Source of the DNA: a bacterium
GTDB lineage: Bacteria > Krumholzibacteriota > Krumholzibacteriia > LZORAL124-64-63
Direction: 5' to 3'
DNA length: 64,000 nucleotides
Assembly: GCA_016703265.1 (NCBI GenBank)
Contig: JADJCK010000009.1
Coordinates: 314,999-378,998, forward strand
The notes below the pieces were generated by a model, which was not told where the DNA came from, made no database searches, and worked only from the letters and a program-made list of their open reading frames with translations. The position numbers and the translations under genes were made by a program. Shown here piece by piece: positions 19,451 to 28,110 of the stretch. How positions within the stretch are numbered: position 1 is the first letter of the stretch; the number at the start of each line of letters is the position of its first letter.

Positions 19451-19483
19451 GGAGGACCGGCGGCACGACACCGCCGGTCCTCC
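19451..19483. terminator. Perfect 13-bp-stem hairpin between convergent genes
   Basis: GGAGGACCGGCGG (19451-19463) and CCGCCGGTCCTCC (19471-19483) are perfect complements with a seven-base loop, CACGACA. It starts eight bases after the stop of the large lipoprotein gene and lies 28 bases from the stop of the convergent methyltransferase. It can therefore serve both directions. No T-run follows, so it may act with Rho or as an mRNA 3'-end stabiliser. Confidence 0.7.
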
Positions 19484-19510
19484 GGTCTTCCTGCCCCGAA
19501 CGTGCCGTCG

Positions 19511-20512
19511 CTACACCAGCCGCGCCATCACCGTCAACGTCCGCCCCAGTCCCAGCTCGCCCAGCGCGCGATAGACCTTTGCCAGCCGTGCGCCTTCACC
19601 GGCCGCATGCAGGTTCTTCTCCAGCTGCATGCGCTTGCCGTGGACGACCTTGCCCAGCGCAGGGTCGGCGATGTAGTCCTCGCCCATCAGGGCGAACGCC
19701 TCCAGCGGGAAGCTGGCCAGGTGCGCGCACGGCTCGAAGCCTTCGCGACGCAGCAGCGCCTCGAGGTCGGCGCGGTCGAAGTAGTTCAGGTGCTCGCGCG
19801 GCGAGACCCACCAGCGGGCGTGGCCGCGCAGCCTGACGAGCGCTTCCTGCAGCGGGTTGAAGTCGTTGGGCGCGGTGACCGAGACCAGGCCTCCGGGCGC
19901 CAGGGCGCCGCGCGCGGTGCGCAGCATCGCCGCCGGGTCGGGCACGTGCTCGAGCACGTTGTGCAGGTGGACCACGTCGACCGGTTCCAGGTGGGCGATG
20001 GCGGCAGGCGTGAAGAAGTCGATGATGACGTTCTCGCCGAGCGTGTCGCGCGTGTGCAGGGCCGCGGGGCGGCCGGGTTCCACGCCGACGGTGCGCCAGC
20101 CGCGCCTGGAGCCGTACTGGACGAACCAGCCGGGGCCCGAACCCACATCCACCAGGGAACACCGGCCGGCCGGCAGCAGTTCCTCGAACAGGTCGTACTT
20201 GGCGCCGAACTCCAGGTGCCACCAGTCCAGGTTCGCGCGCTGGCTGGCGATATACGACTCGTGGAGCGTGCCGTAGAAGTCCTCGGTGTAGAGTTTGTCG
20301 ATGGCCGCCGGCTCGGGAAGGGGCATCACGTGGCGGAATCCGCACCGGTGGCAGGCGATGACGTCCACGTCGTGGTTGCGGGCCACGACCTGGCCTTCGT
20401 GGGCGACGGCTGCGCCCAAGGTCGCGCCCGTTGACGCGGCAACCTGCTGCGCAACAGCAGCTTCAGTGGACCCCAGTGCGGTCCTGGCGGCATCTTCGAG
20501 ACGGACAGTCAT
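19511..20512 (-). CDS. SAM-dependent methyltransferase (class I), sugar-cluster
   Basis: Class I methyltransferase of 333 residues. The SAM-binding motif is SLVDVGSGPGWFVQYG, with the acidic residue in VGVEPG and the later VHLHNVLEHVPDP. A partial zinc-ribbon signature, CHRCG, precedes it (VIACHRCGFRHVMPLPEP), as in O- or C-methyltransferases of polysaccharide clusters. It is divergent from a second methyltransferase of related layout at 20666. The start at 20512 is the most likely; an upstream in-frame Met at 20554 is possible. It probably modifies a surface sugar. Confidence 0.85.
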   Translation of the reverse strand: MTVRLEDAARTALGSTEAAVAQQVAASTGATLGAAVAHEGQVVARNHDVDVIACHRCGFRHVMPLPEPAAIDKLYTEDFYGTLHESYIASQRANLDWWHLEFGAKYDLFEELLPAGRCSLVDVGSGPGWFVQYGSRRGWRTVGVEPGRPAALHTRDTLGENVIIDFFTPAAIAHLEPVDVVHLHNVLEHVPDPAAMLRTARGALAPGGLVSVTAPNDFNPLQEALVRLRGHARWWVSPREHLNYFDRADLEALLRREGFEPCAHLASFPLEAFALMGEDYIADPALGKVVHGKRMQLEKNLHAAGEGARLAKVYRALGELGLGRTLTVMARLV

Positions 20513-20665
20513 TCCCGGGCTCCATTCCTCGAGTCGTCGACGGCACACCCTCACGGACGCTGCAGTATCAAGGACGGTGCCAGATGGAGCCCGCCCGGCG
20601 ACGGGCTCGCCGTTTGCATACCGGGCCCGTCACCAGGAACCGGAAGACCGGCGAAGGAGCCCCGC

Positions 20666-21895
20666 ATGGCCGCGACGACCACCATCCCCCATCCCGCGCG
20701 CGCGAACACGACCGCGACGACCGCCTGCCCGTTGTGCGGGTCAGGGGGCGGCACGCCGGTCGCCACGCAGGTCGTGCCGGCGCTGGCGCCCGATGCCGAC
20801 CACACCGACTGGCCCGTGCGCGCCATCGCCTATCACGGCTGCCCGGACTGCGGCACGATGTCGCAGTATCCGCTGCCGGAGCCGGGCGAACTGGACCGCT
20901 ACTACGCTACGGTGCGCATGGCGCGCCACGTGCCGGCGGCTGCAGCGGCCAAGCAGCGCGTGTACGACGATCGCCACGACCTGCTGCGCCGCATCACGGG
21001 GCTGCGTTCGGGCACCTGCCTCGAGGTGGGCTGCGGCAACGGACTGCTGCTCCAGATGATCGCCGAGCGCTGGGGATTGCGCGCGTGCGGGCTGGAGCCG
21101 TCGTCGTCGTACGACACGCAGCCGCAGGTGGCCATCACGCACTGCACACTCCAGGATTTCGCGCCGCAGGCACTGGATTGGCCTGCACGCTACGACCTTG
21201 TCTACTGCCGCCACGTGCTCGAACACGTGACCGATCCCGGCGCTTTCCTGCAGCAGATGGCGGCACTGGTGGCGCCCGGCGGCTGGCTGTACGTGGAAGT
21301 GCCGTCGTCGACGCTGCATGCGCGGCGCGGCCTGCCCGACAGCGGGCAGAACATCCACGCCGTGCACCTGCACCACTACACGGGCCCGGGGCTGGCGACG
21401 GCGCTGGCCTCCTGCGGGCTGACCGTCACCCATCTCGAGGACCGGGACGTGCACCGCTACCCGTCGCTGTGCGTGGCGGCGCAGCGCGGGTTCGATGCCG
21501 CCGGGCAGTTCCGCGAACAGCTGGACCGGCAGCAGGCGCGGTTCGTCCGCGCGGCCGAGCGGCTGGTCCGGATCCTGCACGATGCGGACGGCGCCCCGGT
21601 CGTGGTCTGGGGAGCGGGCGCCGACCTGGGACAGGTCCTGCCGCTGGTGCCCGAGGCCGTGCGCCGGGGGCTGTGGCTGTACGATCGCAGCCCCACGAAG
21701 CAGGGTCGCCGGCTCCTGGGGGTGCCGATCCTGGACGACCGGAAACTGGCGGAACTGGGAGCGGCCCGGCTGGTGGCCGGCTGCGGCAACCGGACGCTGG
21801 TGGACGATATCCGTGCAGAGGCGGCTGAGCGCTTTCCGCAGGCGCCGCTGGCGGAACTGTTCGACGCGGACTTCGACAAGGATGCCGAACGCTGA
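20666..21895 (+). CDS. Zn-ribbon class I methyltransferase with C-terminal domain
   Basis: Methyltransferase of 409 residues with the layout of sugar C-methyltransferases. Residues ~20-75 hold two Cys pairs (CPLCG and CPDCG) of the N-terminal zinc-binding domain. The SAM-binding motif is CLEVGCGNGLLLQMI (~115-130), with YCRHVLEHVTDPG. The last ~100 residues, from VVVWGAGADLGQVL, resemble the Rossmann-like C-terminal domain of that family. It begins the forward run leading to pseB. It probably methylates a nucleotide sugar or the surface glycan made from it. Confidence 0.85.
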   Translation: MAATTTIPHPARANTTATTACPLCGSGGGTPVATQVVPALAPDADHTDWPVRAIAYHGCPDCGTMSQYPLPEPGELDRYYATVRMARHVPAAAAAKQRVYDDRHDLLRRITGLRSGTCLEVGCGNGLLLQMIAERWGLRACGLEPSSSYDTQPQVAITHCTLQDFAPQALDWPARYDLVYCRHVLEHVTDPGAFLQQMAALVAPGGWLYVEVPSSTLHARRGLPDSGQNIHAVHLHHYTGPGLATALASCGLTVTHLEDRDVHRYPSLCVAAQRGFDAAGQFREQLDRQQARFVRAAERLVRILHDADGAPVVVWGAGADLGQVLPLVPEAVRRGLWLYDRSPTKQGRRLLGVPILDDRKLAELGAARLVAGCGNRTLVDDIRAEAAERFPQAPLAELFDADFDKDAER

Positions 21896-21935
21896 CCGGG
21901 GCCGGGGACGGCCCCCGGGGAAGGACGGGGCGAGG

Positions 21936-23012
21936 ATGGAAGCGAGCTTTACCAACGGGACCGGCCCGGACATGGCCGCGGGCGGCCCGGGCGACATCTA
22001 CGCCGGCAAGACGATCCTCATCACGGGCGGCACCGGCTCGCTGGGCAACGCCCTCGTCGAGCGCTTCCTGAAGACAAGCGTGCGGCGCATCATCATCTAC
22101 AGCCGCGACGAGTTCAAGCAGTACCACATGGAGCAGAAGTTCGCGGCGCATCGCGCCCGGCTCCGCTTCTTCATCGGCGACGTCCGCGACCGCGCCCGCC
22201 TGTACCGCGCCTTCACGGGCGTCGACTACGTGATCCACGCGGCGGCCCTCAAGCACGTGCACCTGATGGAATACAACCCGCACGAGGCCGTGCAGACCAA
22301 CATCGTCGGGGCCATGAATCTGCTCGACGCGGCCATCGACCGCGGCGTGAAGAAGGTCGTGGCGCTGTCGACCGACAAGGCCGTGAACCCGGTCAATCTC
22401 TACGGCGCGACGAAGCTCGTCTCGGACAAGCTGTTCCGCGCCGCGCACGCCTACTCGGCCGGCGGCACCCAGTTCGTGGTCGTGCGCTACGGCAACGTCG
22501 TGGGCAGCCGCGGCTCGGTCATCCCCTTCTTCCGCCGGTTGACCGCCGAGGGCGCCGATTCGCTGCCCATCACCGACAGCCGCATGACGCGCTTCTGGAT
22601 CACGCTCGACCAGAGCGTGGACCTGGTGGTGCGCGCGCTGGAGACCGGCGGCGGCGGCGAAGTGTTCCTGTCGCGCATCCCGTCCTGCCTGATCACCGAC
22701 GTGGCACGCGCGGTCAACCCGAGGGCCAAGCTGGTCGAGACGGGCATCCGCCCGGGCGAGAAGCTGCACGAGGTGATGCTGACCGAGGACGAGGCGCGCT
22801 CGACCTTCGACTACGGCGATCACTACGTGGTCTATCCCCTGGCCTACGCCGAGAAGCTGCAGGAGCACGTGCGCCCGGGCGGCGTGCTGGTACCGCGCGA
22901 GTTCCGCTACGCGTCCGACACGAACGACCAGTGGCTGTCGCTGGCCGACCTCACCATGCTTCTGGGCGAGGTTGCCGGGGAAGAGGCCCTTGCCGTGGGG
23001 GGCCGCGCATGA
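21936..23012 (+). CDS. pseB: UDP-N-acetylglucosamine 4,6-dehydratase (PseB-like)
   Basis: NAD(P)-dependent short-chain dehydratase/epimerase of 358 residues. In the pseudaminic acid pathway PseB converts UDP-GlcNAc to the 4-keto-6-deoxy L-arabino sugar. The nucleotide-binding motif is ILITGGTGSLG (~27-37). The active-site block STDKAVNPVNLYGATKLVSD includes the catalytic Y-x-x-x-K and is characteristic of the PseB/FlaA1/CapD group. IRPGEKLHEVML near the end also fits. Its stop overlaps the start of pseC as ATGA. CapD-type dehydratases are close relatives, but the pseC and pseI-like neighbours favour PseB. Confidence 0.9.
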   Translation: MEASFTNGTGPDMAAGGPGDIYAGKTILITGGTGSLGNALVERFLKTSVRRIIIYSRDEFKQYHMEQKFAAHRARLRFFIGDVRDRARLYRAFTGVDYVIHAAALKHVHLMEYNPHEAVQTNIVGAMNLLDAAIDRGVKKVVALSTDKAVNPVNLYGATKLVSDKLFRAAHAYSAGGTQFVVVRYGNVVGSRGSVIPFFRRLTAEGADSLPITDSRMTRFWITLDQSVDLVVRALETGGGGEVFLSRIPSCLITDVARAVNPRAKLVETGIRPGEKLHEVMLTEDEARSTFDYGDHYVVYPLAYAEKLQEHVRPGGVLVPREFRYASDTNDQWLSLADLTMLLGEVAGEEALAVGGRA

Positions 23013-24223
23013 AGCGGTTCCTGCCGTACGGACGACAGGACGTCGGCGCCGAGGAGTCGCGTCGCGTGCGCGACGTGCTCGAATCCGACTGGCTCACCCA
23101 GGGTCCGCGCGGACCGGAGTTCGAGGCGGCCCTGGCTGCTTCGTGCGGCTCGGCCCATGCCGTGGCCGTGGCCAACGGCACGCTGGCCTTGTGGCTGGCC
23201 TGTCGCGCCGCGGGCCTGGGCCCGGGCGACCGGTTCATCGTCCCGGCTATCACCTTCGTGGCCACGGCCAACGCCGGCGTGCTGTGCGGCGCCGAGCCGG
23301 TGTTCGTGGACATCGACCCGCGCACGTTGACGCTCGACCCCGCGAAAACCGAGGCGGCGCTGATGACCGTGCCGCGTATCAAGGCGATCCTGCCGGTGCA
23401 CCTGGGCGGTCGCGTGGCCGACCTTCCCGCCATCAAGAACCTGGCCGACCGCTACGGCGCCGTCGTCATCGAGGACGCCTGCCACGCCATCGGCACGAAC
23501 TGGCAGGATGAAGGCAACGCCTGGCATCGCGTGGGCGACGGCAGCCACGGCGTGATGACCTGCTTCAGCTTCCACCCGGTGAAGTCGGTCACCACCGGCG
23601 AGGGTGGCGCCGTCACGACCAACGATCCCGCGCTGGCCGAGAGGCTGGCGCTGCTGCGCACCCATGGCATCACGCGCGAGCCCTCGCGGCTGCAGCGGCG
23701 CGACGGTCCCTGGTACTACGAGATGCATGAACTGGGCATCAATGCACGACTGACCGACATGCAGGCGGCGATGGGCCTGGTCCAGTTGCAGAAGCTGGGG
23801 CGCCTGCGCCAGCGTCGCCTGGACCTGGTGCGGCGCTACGACGAGTCGTTCGCGGGCCTGCCCGGCCTGGTGACGCAGGCGCGACCGCAGCCCGACGAAT
23901 CGTGCTGGCACCTGATGATCGTACGTTCGGACGCCCGGGACGAGCTGTATGACGCGCTGGCCACGGCGCGGATCGGCTCGCAGGTCCACTACTTCCCCGT
24001 ACACCTGCAGCCGTACTACCGGCGCACGTTCGGCACGGGTCCCGGACTGTGCCCGGAGGCCGAGGCCTACTATCGGCAGGCGCTTTCGCTGCCGTTGTTC
24101 CCCTCGATGAGCGACGCAGACCAGGCGCGCGTGATCCGCGAAGTGCGCAGGTTCTGCGCGGGCCGGGCACGCACGACCGAAACAGTGACTGTGGCCGCCG
24201 ACAGCCGGCACGAGCAGCTATGA
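23009..24223 (+). CDS. pseC: UDP-4-keto-sugar aminotransferase (PseC-like, DegT family)
   Basis: PLP-dependent DegT/DnrJ/EryC1-family aminotransferase, 404 residues. In the known pathway PseC aminates the 4-keto product of PseB to UDP-4-amino-4,6-dideoxy-AltNAc. The Schiff-base lysine is Lys192 in CFSFHPVKSVTTGEGG. Other family features are VPAITFVATANA, VDIDPRTLTLDP and IEDACHAIG. It overlaps pseB by four bases upstream and the fused synthase gene by four bases downstream, so the three are translationally coupled. Other 4-keto-sugar transaminases share this fold; the context supports PseC. Confidence 0.88.
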   Translation: MKRFLPYGRQDVGAEESRRVRDVLESDWLTQGPRGPEFEAALAASCGSAHAVAVANGTLALWLACRAAGLGPGDRFIVPAITFVATANAGVLCGAEPVFVDIDPRTLTLDPAKTEAALMTVPRIKAILPVHLGGRVADLPAIKNLADRYGAVVIEDACHAIGTNWQDEGNAWHRVGDGSHGVMTCFSFHPVKSVTTGEGGAVTTNDPALAERLALLRTHGITREPSRLQRRDGPWYYEMHELGINARLTDMQAAMGLVQLQKLGRLRQRRLDLVRRYDESFAGLPGLVTQARPQPDESCWHLMIVRSDARDELYDALATARIGSQVHYFPVHLQPYYRRTFGTGPGLCPEAEAYYRQALSLPLFPSMSDADQARVIREVRRFCAGRARTTETVTVAADSRHEQL

Positions 24224-26157
24224 ACGGGTTCATCGCCGAGATCTCCAGCAACCACAACGGCGATCTCGCGCGCTGCCGGAAGCTCATCGCCGAGGCGGCG
24301 CGGGTCGGCTGCACGGGCGTCAAGTTCCAGCTCTTCCGCATCGACAAGCTGTTCGCGCCCGAGATCCTGCGGGTGAGCCCGGGCCATCGACAACGTCGGC
24401 GCTGGGAACTGCCGCTGCGGTTCCTGCCCGAGCTTTCGGCGGCGGCGCGCGATGCTGGCCTGAAGTTCGGCTGCACACCGTTCGACCTCGACGCCGTAGA
24501 TGAACTGGCGCCGTACGTCGACTTCCTGAAGGTCGCCTCCTACGAGTTGCCGTGGCTCGACCTCGTGCACGCCTGCGCGGCGACCAGCCTGCCGCTCATC
24601 GTCTCGACCGGCATGGCCGACGCCGGCGAGGCCTGGTCTGCCGTGGAAGCCGCGCTGGAATCCGGCTGCCGCGACCTGACGATGCTCCACTGCGTCAGCC
24701 GCTACCCGGTGCCCGAACACGCCTGCAACCTGGCCGCCATCGGCACGCTGCGCGAGATGATGGCCGCCAACTTCGCCCCTGACTGGCCCGAGGTCGCGTT
24801 CAAGGCGGGCTGGTCGGACCATTCGGTTTCCGCCGGCGTCATCGGGCGCGCCCTGCGGCACTGGGCAGCCGACACCATCGAGTTCCACTTCGACCTCGAG
24901 GGAGAAGGGGCCGAGTTCGGCGGCGGCCATTGCTGGCTGCCCGACACCATCGCGCCCGTGATCGCCGGCGGCTATGCTCCCGTGGCGCCGGACTGTGACG
25001 GATCGGGCCGCATCGCGCCGCTTCCCGAGGACCTGCCCGAGCGCGCCTGGCGCGCCGACCCCTCGGACGGGCTGCGGCCGACGCTGGCCGTGCGCCGCGA
25101 CTGGCCGCGCACGCAGCCGGAATCGCGCCGGACAGGCCCGGATGTCTACCTGGTCGCGGCCGGGCAGGGACTGGGGCACGTGGCCCGGTGCCTGGCCGTG
25201 GCCGAGGCGCTGCGTGACGGGCACGACGCCGACACGTTCTTCTTCACGCCCGACCTCCCCGGCCCGCGCGCCCTGCTCGATCGCAACGGCTTCAACCACA
25301 GCACCTTCGTGGACGAGGACGCGCTGGTGCGCGACATCTCGTTCCTGGCGTCGCTGTCGCGTCGCGGCGGCCCCGCCGTCTGCATCCTCGACGCCGACAC
25401 TGCGGTCGACGGACTCGCGCGTCGCCTGCGCGCCGATGGACATCTCGTCGTCGTCATCGACCAGCCCGGCTGCGCTGCGGGCGACCTGGGCATCATTCCC
25501 TCGTACGGGTGGGAGCCACCGGCGGGGCGCGATGACCTGGTGGGCGGCCTCGGCTACCTGCTCATCCGCGAGGACGTGCTGGCCTGTCGTGACGAGGCTC
25601 CTGCCGACGACGACCCGCGTCCGCGCGTGGTCGTCTGCTTCGGCGGCAGCGACCCCAATGAGTTGACCGCGCGGGTGTCCGCCGCGCTGCACGACGTGGC
25701 GTCAAGGCTGCGGGTGCAGGTGGTGCTGGCGCCGACGGCGCCGCACGCGCGCATCAAGGCGCAGGTGCTGGGTCGGCGATATCCCGAGCAGGCGATCATC
25801 GCCTCGGGCGACCCGCTGGAGCCGATCCTGGCCGGCGCTGCGCTGCTGATCACGGCCATGGGCGTCAGCGTCGGCGAGGCCCTGGCCCTCGGCACGCCGG
25901 TCGCGGTGCTCAGCAACTACGATCACGACGCACCGACGGTCGCCAAGCTGGTGCAAACCGGCGCCGTGGCCGACCTCGGACGCCACGACGCCGTGGACCA
26001 GTACGCCCTGGTGCGTGCCCTGGCGGTCCTGCTCGAGACCGGGAACCTGGCGACGATGCGGCGGGCAGCCCAGGGCGTCGTCGACGGCCAGGGCGCCGTC
26101 CGCGCCGCCGAACACGTCGCGAAGCTCGTCGCCCAGCGCCGGGCCCGGCCATGCTGA
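24220..26157 (+). CDS. PseI/NeuB-type synthase fused to PseG-type UDP-sugar hydrolase
   Basis: A 645-residue fusion. Residues ~1-265 are a NeuB/PseI TIM barrel that in known enzymes condenses phosphoenolpyruvate with a hexosamine: FIAEISSNHNGDL, VKFQLFRIDKLF, CTPFDLDAV, VSTGMADAGE, LHCVSRYPVP, SDHSVSAG and EFHFDLEGEG. The usual C-terminal SAF domain is absent. From ~300 a PseG-like glycosyltransferase-B fold follows, with the active-site-type GQGLGHVARCL and the donor-site-like VVCFGGSDPNELT. In known pathways PseG releases UDP and feeds PseI, so the two halves would catalyse consecutive steps. It overlaps pseC (ATGA) and the glycosidase gene (seven bases). Confidence 0.85.
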   Translation: MNGFIAEISSNHNGDLARCRKLIAEAARVGCTGVKFQLFRIDKLFAPEILRVSPGHRQRRRWELPLRFLPELSAAARDAGLKFGCTPFDLDAVDELAPYVDFLKVASYELPWLDLVHACAATSLPLIVSTGMADAGEAWSAVEAALESGCRDLTMLHCVSRYPVPEHACNLAAIGTLREMMAANFAPDWPEVAFKAGWSDHSVSAGVIGRALRHWAADTIEFHFDLEGEGAEFGGGHCWLPDTIAPVIAGGYAPVAPDCDGSGRIAPLPEDLPERAWRADPSDGLRPTLAVRRDWPRTQPESRRTGPDVYLVAAGQGLGHVARCLAVAEALRDGHDADTFFFTPDLPGPRALLDRNGFNHSTFVDEDALVRDISFLASLSRRGGPAVCILDADTAVDGLARRLRADGHLVVVIDQPGCAAGDLGIIPSYGWEPPAGRDDLVGGLGYLLIREDVLACRDEAPADDDPRPRVVVCFGGSDPNELTARVSAALHDVASRLRVQVVLAPTAPHARIKAQVLGRRYPEQAIIASGDPLEPILAGAALLITAMGVSVGEALALGTPVAVLSNYDHDAPTVAKLVQTGAVADLGRHDAVDQYALVRALAVLLETGNLATMRRAAQGVVDGQGAVRAAEHVAKLVAQRRARPC

Positions 26158-28097
26158 AGCTGGGGACACTCTTCCACCTGAACCTGATGTACTCTTCCAT
26201 CGGGCCCGAGCGGCGCGCCGAGGTCATCGCGCGCTGCTATCACCGCGTGCTGGACCTGTGCGAGGGCGGCGTGCCGGTGGCGGTGGAGGCGAGCGGGCTC
26301 ACCCTGGAGATGATCAACGGGCTCGATCCCGCCTGGCTCGACCGCTTCCGCGGGCTGCTGCGCGAAGGGCGCGCCGAGTACGTGGCCAGCGGCTACAGCC
26401 AGGTCATCGGGCCGTTGGTGCCGGCTGCCGTCAATGTGCGCAACCTGGACCTGGGTCGACGCACGGCCGAACGGCTGCTGGGCCTGGAGCCCGGGCTGTG
26501 GCTGGTGAACGAGATGGCCTGGAGCGGCGGCCTCGCGGCACTCTATCGCGAGGTCGGCGCGCGCGCCGTCATCATGGAATGGAACAACGCCTGGCACGCC
26601 CACCCCGAATGGGATGGCCGACTGCGCTGGCACTGGCAGCATGCACAGGGTCCGGACGGCGACGGCGTGCCTGTGCTCTGGGTCGACACGTTCGATTTCC
26701 AGAAGATGCAGCGCCTGTGCGCCGGCGATATCACCCGCGACGAGTTCCTCGCGCACTGGCGCGCGCGGCGGCCGGGCCCCGACGAGTCGACCGCGCGTCA
26801 CGCGCTGCTCTACGGCAGTGATGCCGAGGTCTTCGACTTCCGGCCCGGTCGCTACCGGGACGAGCACGGCGGCCTGGACCGGCAGCCTCGCGGCGAATGG
26901 GACACCTTCGCGGCGGCCGCGCGCTGGCTGGCCGACGAGCCGGGCATGCAACTGGCGCCGCTTGTGGCCACGCTGGCCGAGCCACCCTCGGCGCTTTGCG
27001 GGTGCCCGTTGCGGCTGGAAGCGGTCGGGCAGCCGGTGGCGGTCAAGAAGCAGGAGAAGTACAACCTCAACCGCTGGGCGGTGACCGGGCGCGGCGACCT
27101 CGAGCTGAACACGGCCTGCCATGTGCTCGCGCAGCGGTACGCGGCCGACGCCATCGTCGATGACGACGCCTGGCGCCGCCTTCTCTTCCTGTGGTCGAGC
27201 GACCTGCGCACGCACCTGACGGAGGATCGCTGGCGGGAAGTGGCATCGCACGCCTGCCTGCCGCTCCTGGCGTGGCCGGACGCCGGCGACGACAAGGCCG
27301 TAGCGACGGGTGTCGACAGCATTGAGCTGGCCGGCGAGTCGGCGCGCGTGACGCTCAATCCGCGACGCGGCCTGGCGGCGCGGGCCATCACCTTCCCCGC
27401 CTGGGGACCGGAGCCCGTGCTCGGCACGTTGCCGCACGGCTATTTCGACGACATCACGCTCGGCGCCGATTTCTACACGGGGCACGTCGTGGTGCAGCGC
27501 CCCGGGTGCGCCAAGCAGACGGACCTGGGGCCGTCGGCCTGCCGGCTGCGCGCCAACGGACGCGATGCCGTAGGCCGCACCACGGACGGCGACCTGGCCG
27601 TGCGCAAGGAATGGCTGGTCGATCCGCACGCCCCCGCGGTATCGTTGCGCGGCGAGCTGGAACTGCCGGCGCGTCGCGCCGCCGAGATCCATGTGGCTCA
27701 CGTGACGATCGTGCCCGGCGTGTTCGACGCCGCCAGCCTGGGGTTCGCCGTGCGCAACGGCGGTCGCGAGCGCGAGGTGTTCCGCTTCCGGGACGGTCCG
27801 GTGCACCACGGCGAAGCCTACTCGACGCTGGTCACCGCCAAGGGCGGCCTCGGCGCCACCGACGGCGTGCTGGTCATCGGCGATGATCACCGGCGCCTGG
27901 TGCTCCGGCACGACCCGACGGTCTCGGCCCTGGTGCCGACCGTGCGCTTCCTGCCGGGCCGCGACGGACGCTACTTCCTGCGCGTGCGCTGGTCCGCGCA
28001 GGAGATCGACGAGACCTTCGTGCCCGGGAACGAGCCCTGGCACGTGGCCTGGGCGCTGCAGATCACGGCCGAGGACCGCGGCCTGGCTGACGACTGA
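26151..28097 (+). CDS. Glycoside hydrolase family 57-type protein
   Basis: A 648-residue GH57-like (beta/alpha)7-barrel protein. The barrel covers about residues 1-270: MLKLGTLFHLNLMYSSI, VAVEASGLTLEMI, LWLVNEMAWSGGL with the likely nucleophile Glu, and LLYGSDAEVFDFRPGRY with the likely acid/base Asp. The second half, from ~300, is beta-rich and resembles the C-terminal domains of alpha-mannosidases and amylopullulanases. No signal peptide is present, so it acts in the cytoplasm. It is coupled to the synthase fusion upstream. Within a glycan cluster it may process an oligosaccharide precursor or act as a transferase; the substrate is unknown. Confidence 0.83.
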   Translation: MLKLGTLFHLNLMYSSIGPERRAEVIARCYHRVLDLCEGGVPVAVEASGLTLEMINGLDPAWLDRFRGLLREGRAEYVASGYSQVIGPLVPAAVNVRNLDLGRRTAERLLGLEPGLWLVNEMAWSGGLAALYREVGARAVIMEWNNAWHAHPEWDGRLRWHWQHAQGPDGDGVPVLWVDTFDFQKMQRLCAGDITRDEFLAHWRARRPGPDESTARHALLYGSDAEVFDFRPGRYRDEHGGLDRQPRGEWDTFAAAARWLADEPGMQLAPLVATLAEPPSALCGCPLRLEAVGQPVAVKKQEKYNLNRWAVTGRGDLELNTACHVLAQRYAADAIVDDDAWRRLLFLWSSDLRTHLTEDRWREVASHACLPLLAWPDAGDDKAVATGVDSIELAGESARVTLNPRRGLAARAITFPAWGPEPVLGTLPHGYFDDITLGADFYTGHVVVQRPGCAKQTDLGPSACRLRANGRDAVGRTTDGDLAVRKEWLVDPHAPAVSLRGELELPARRAAEIHVAHVTIVPGVFDAASLGFAVRNGGREREVFRFRDGPVHHGEAYSTLVTAKGGLGATDGVLVIGDDHRRLVLRHDPTVSALVPTVRFLPGRDGRYFLRVRWSAQEIDETFVPGNEPWHVAWALQITAEDRGLADD

Positions 28098-28110
28098 AAG
28101 GTTCGGGAGC

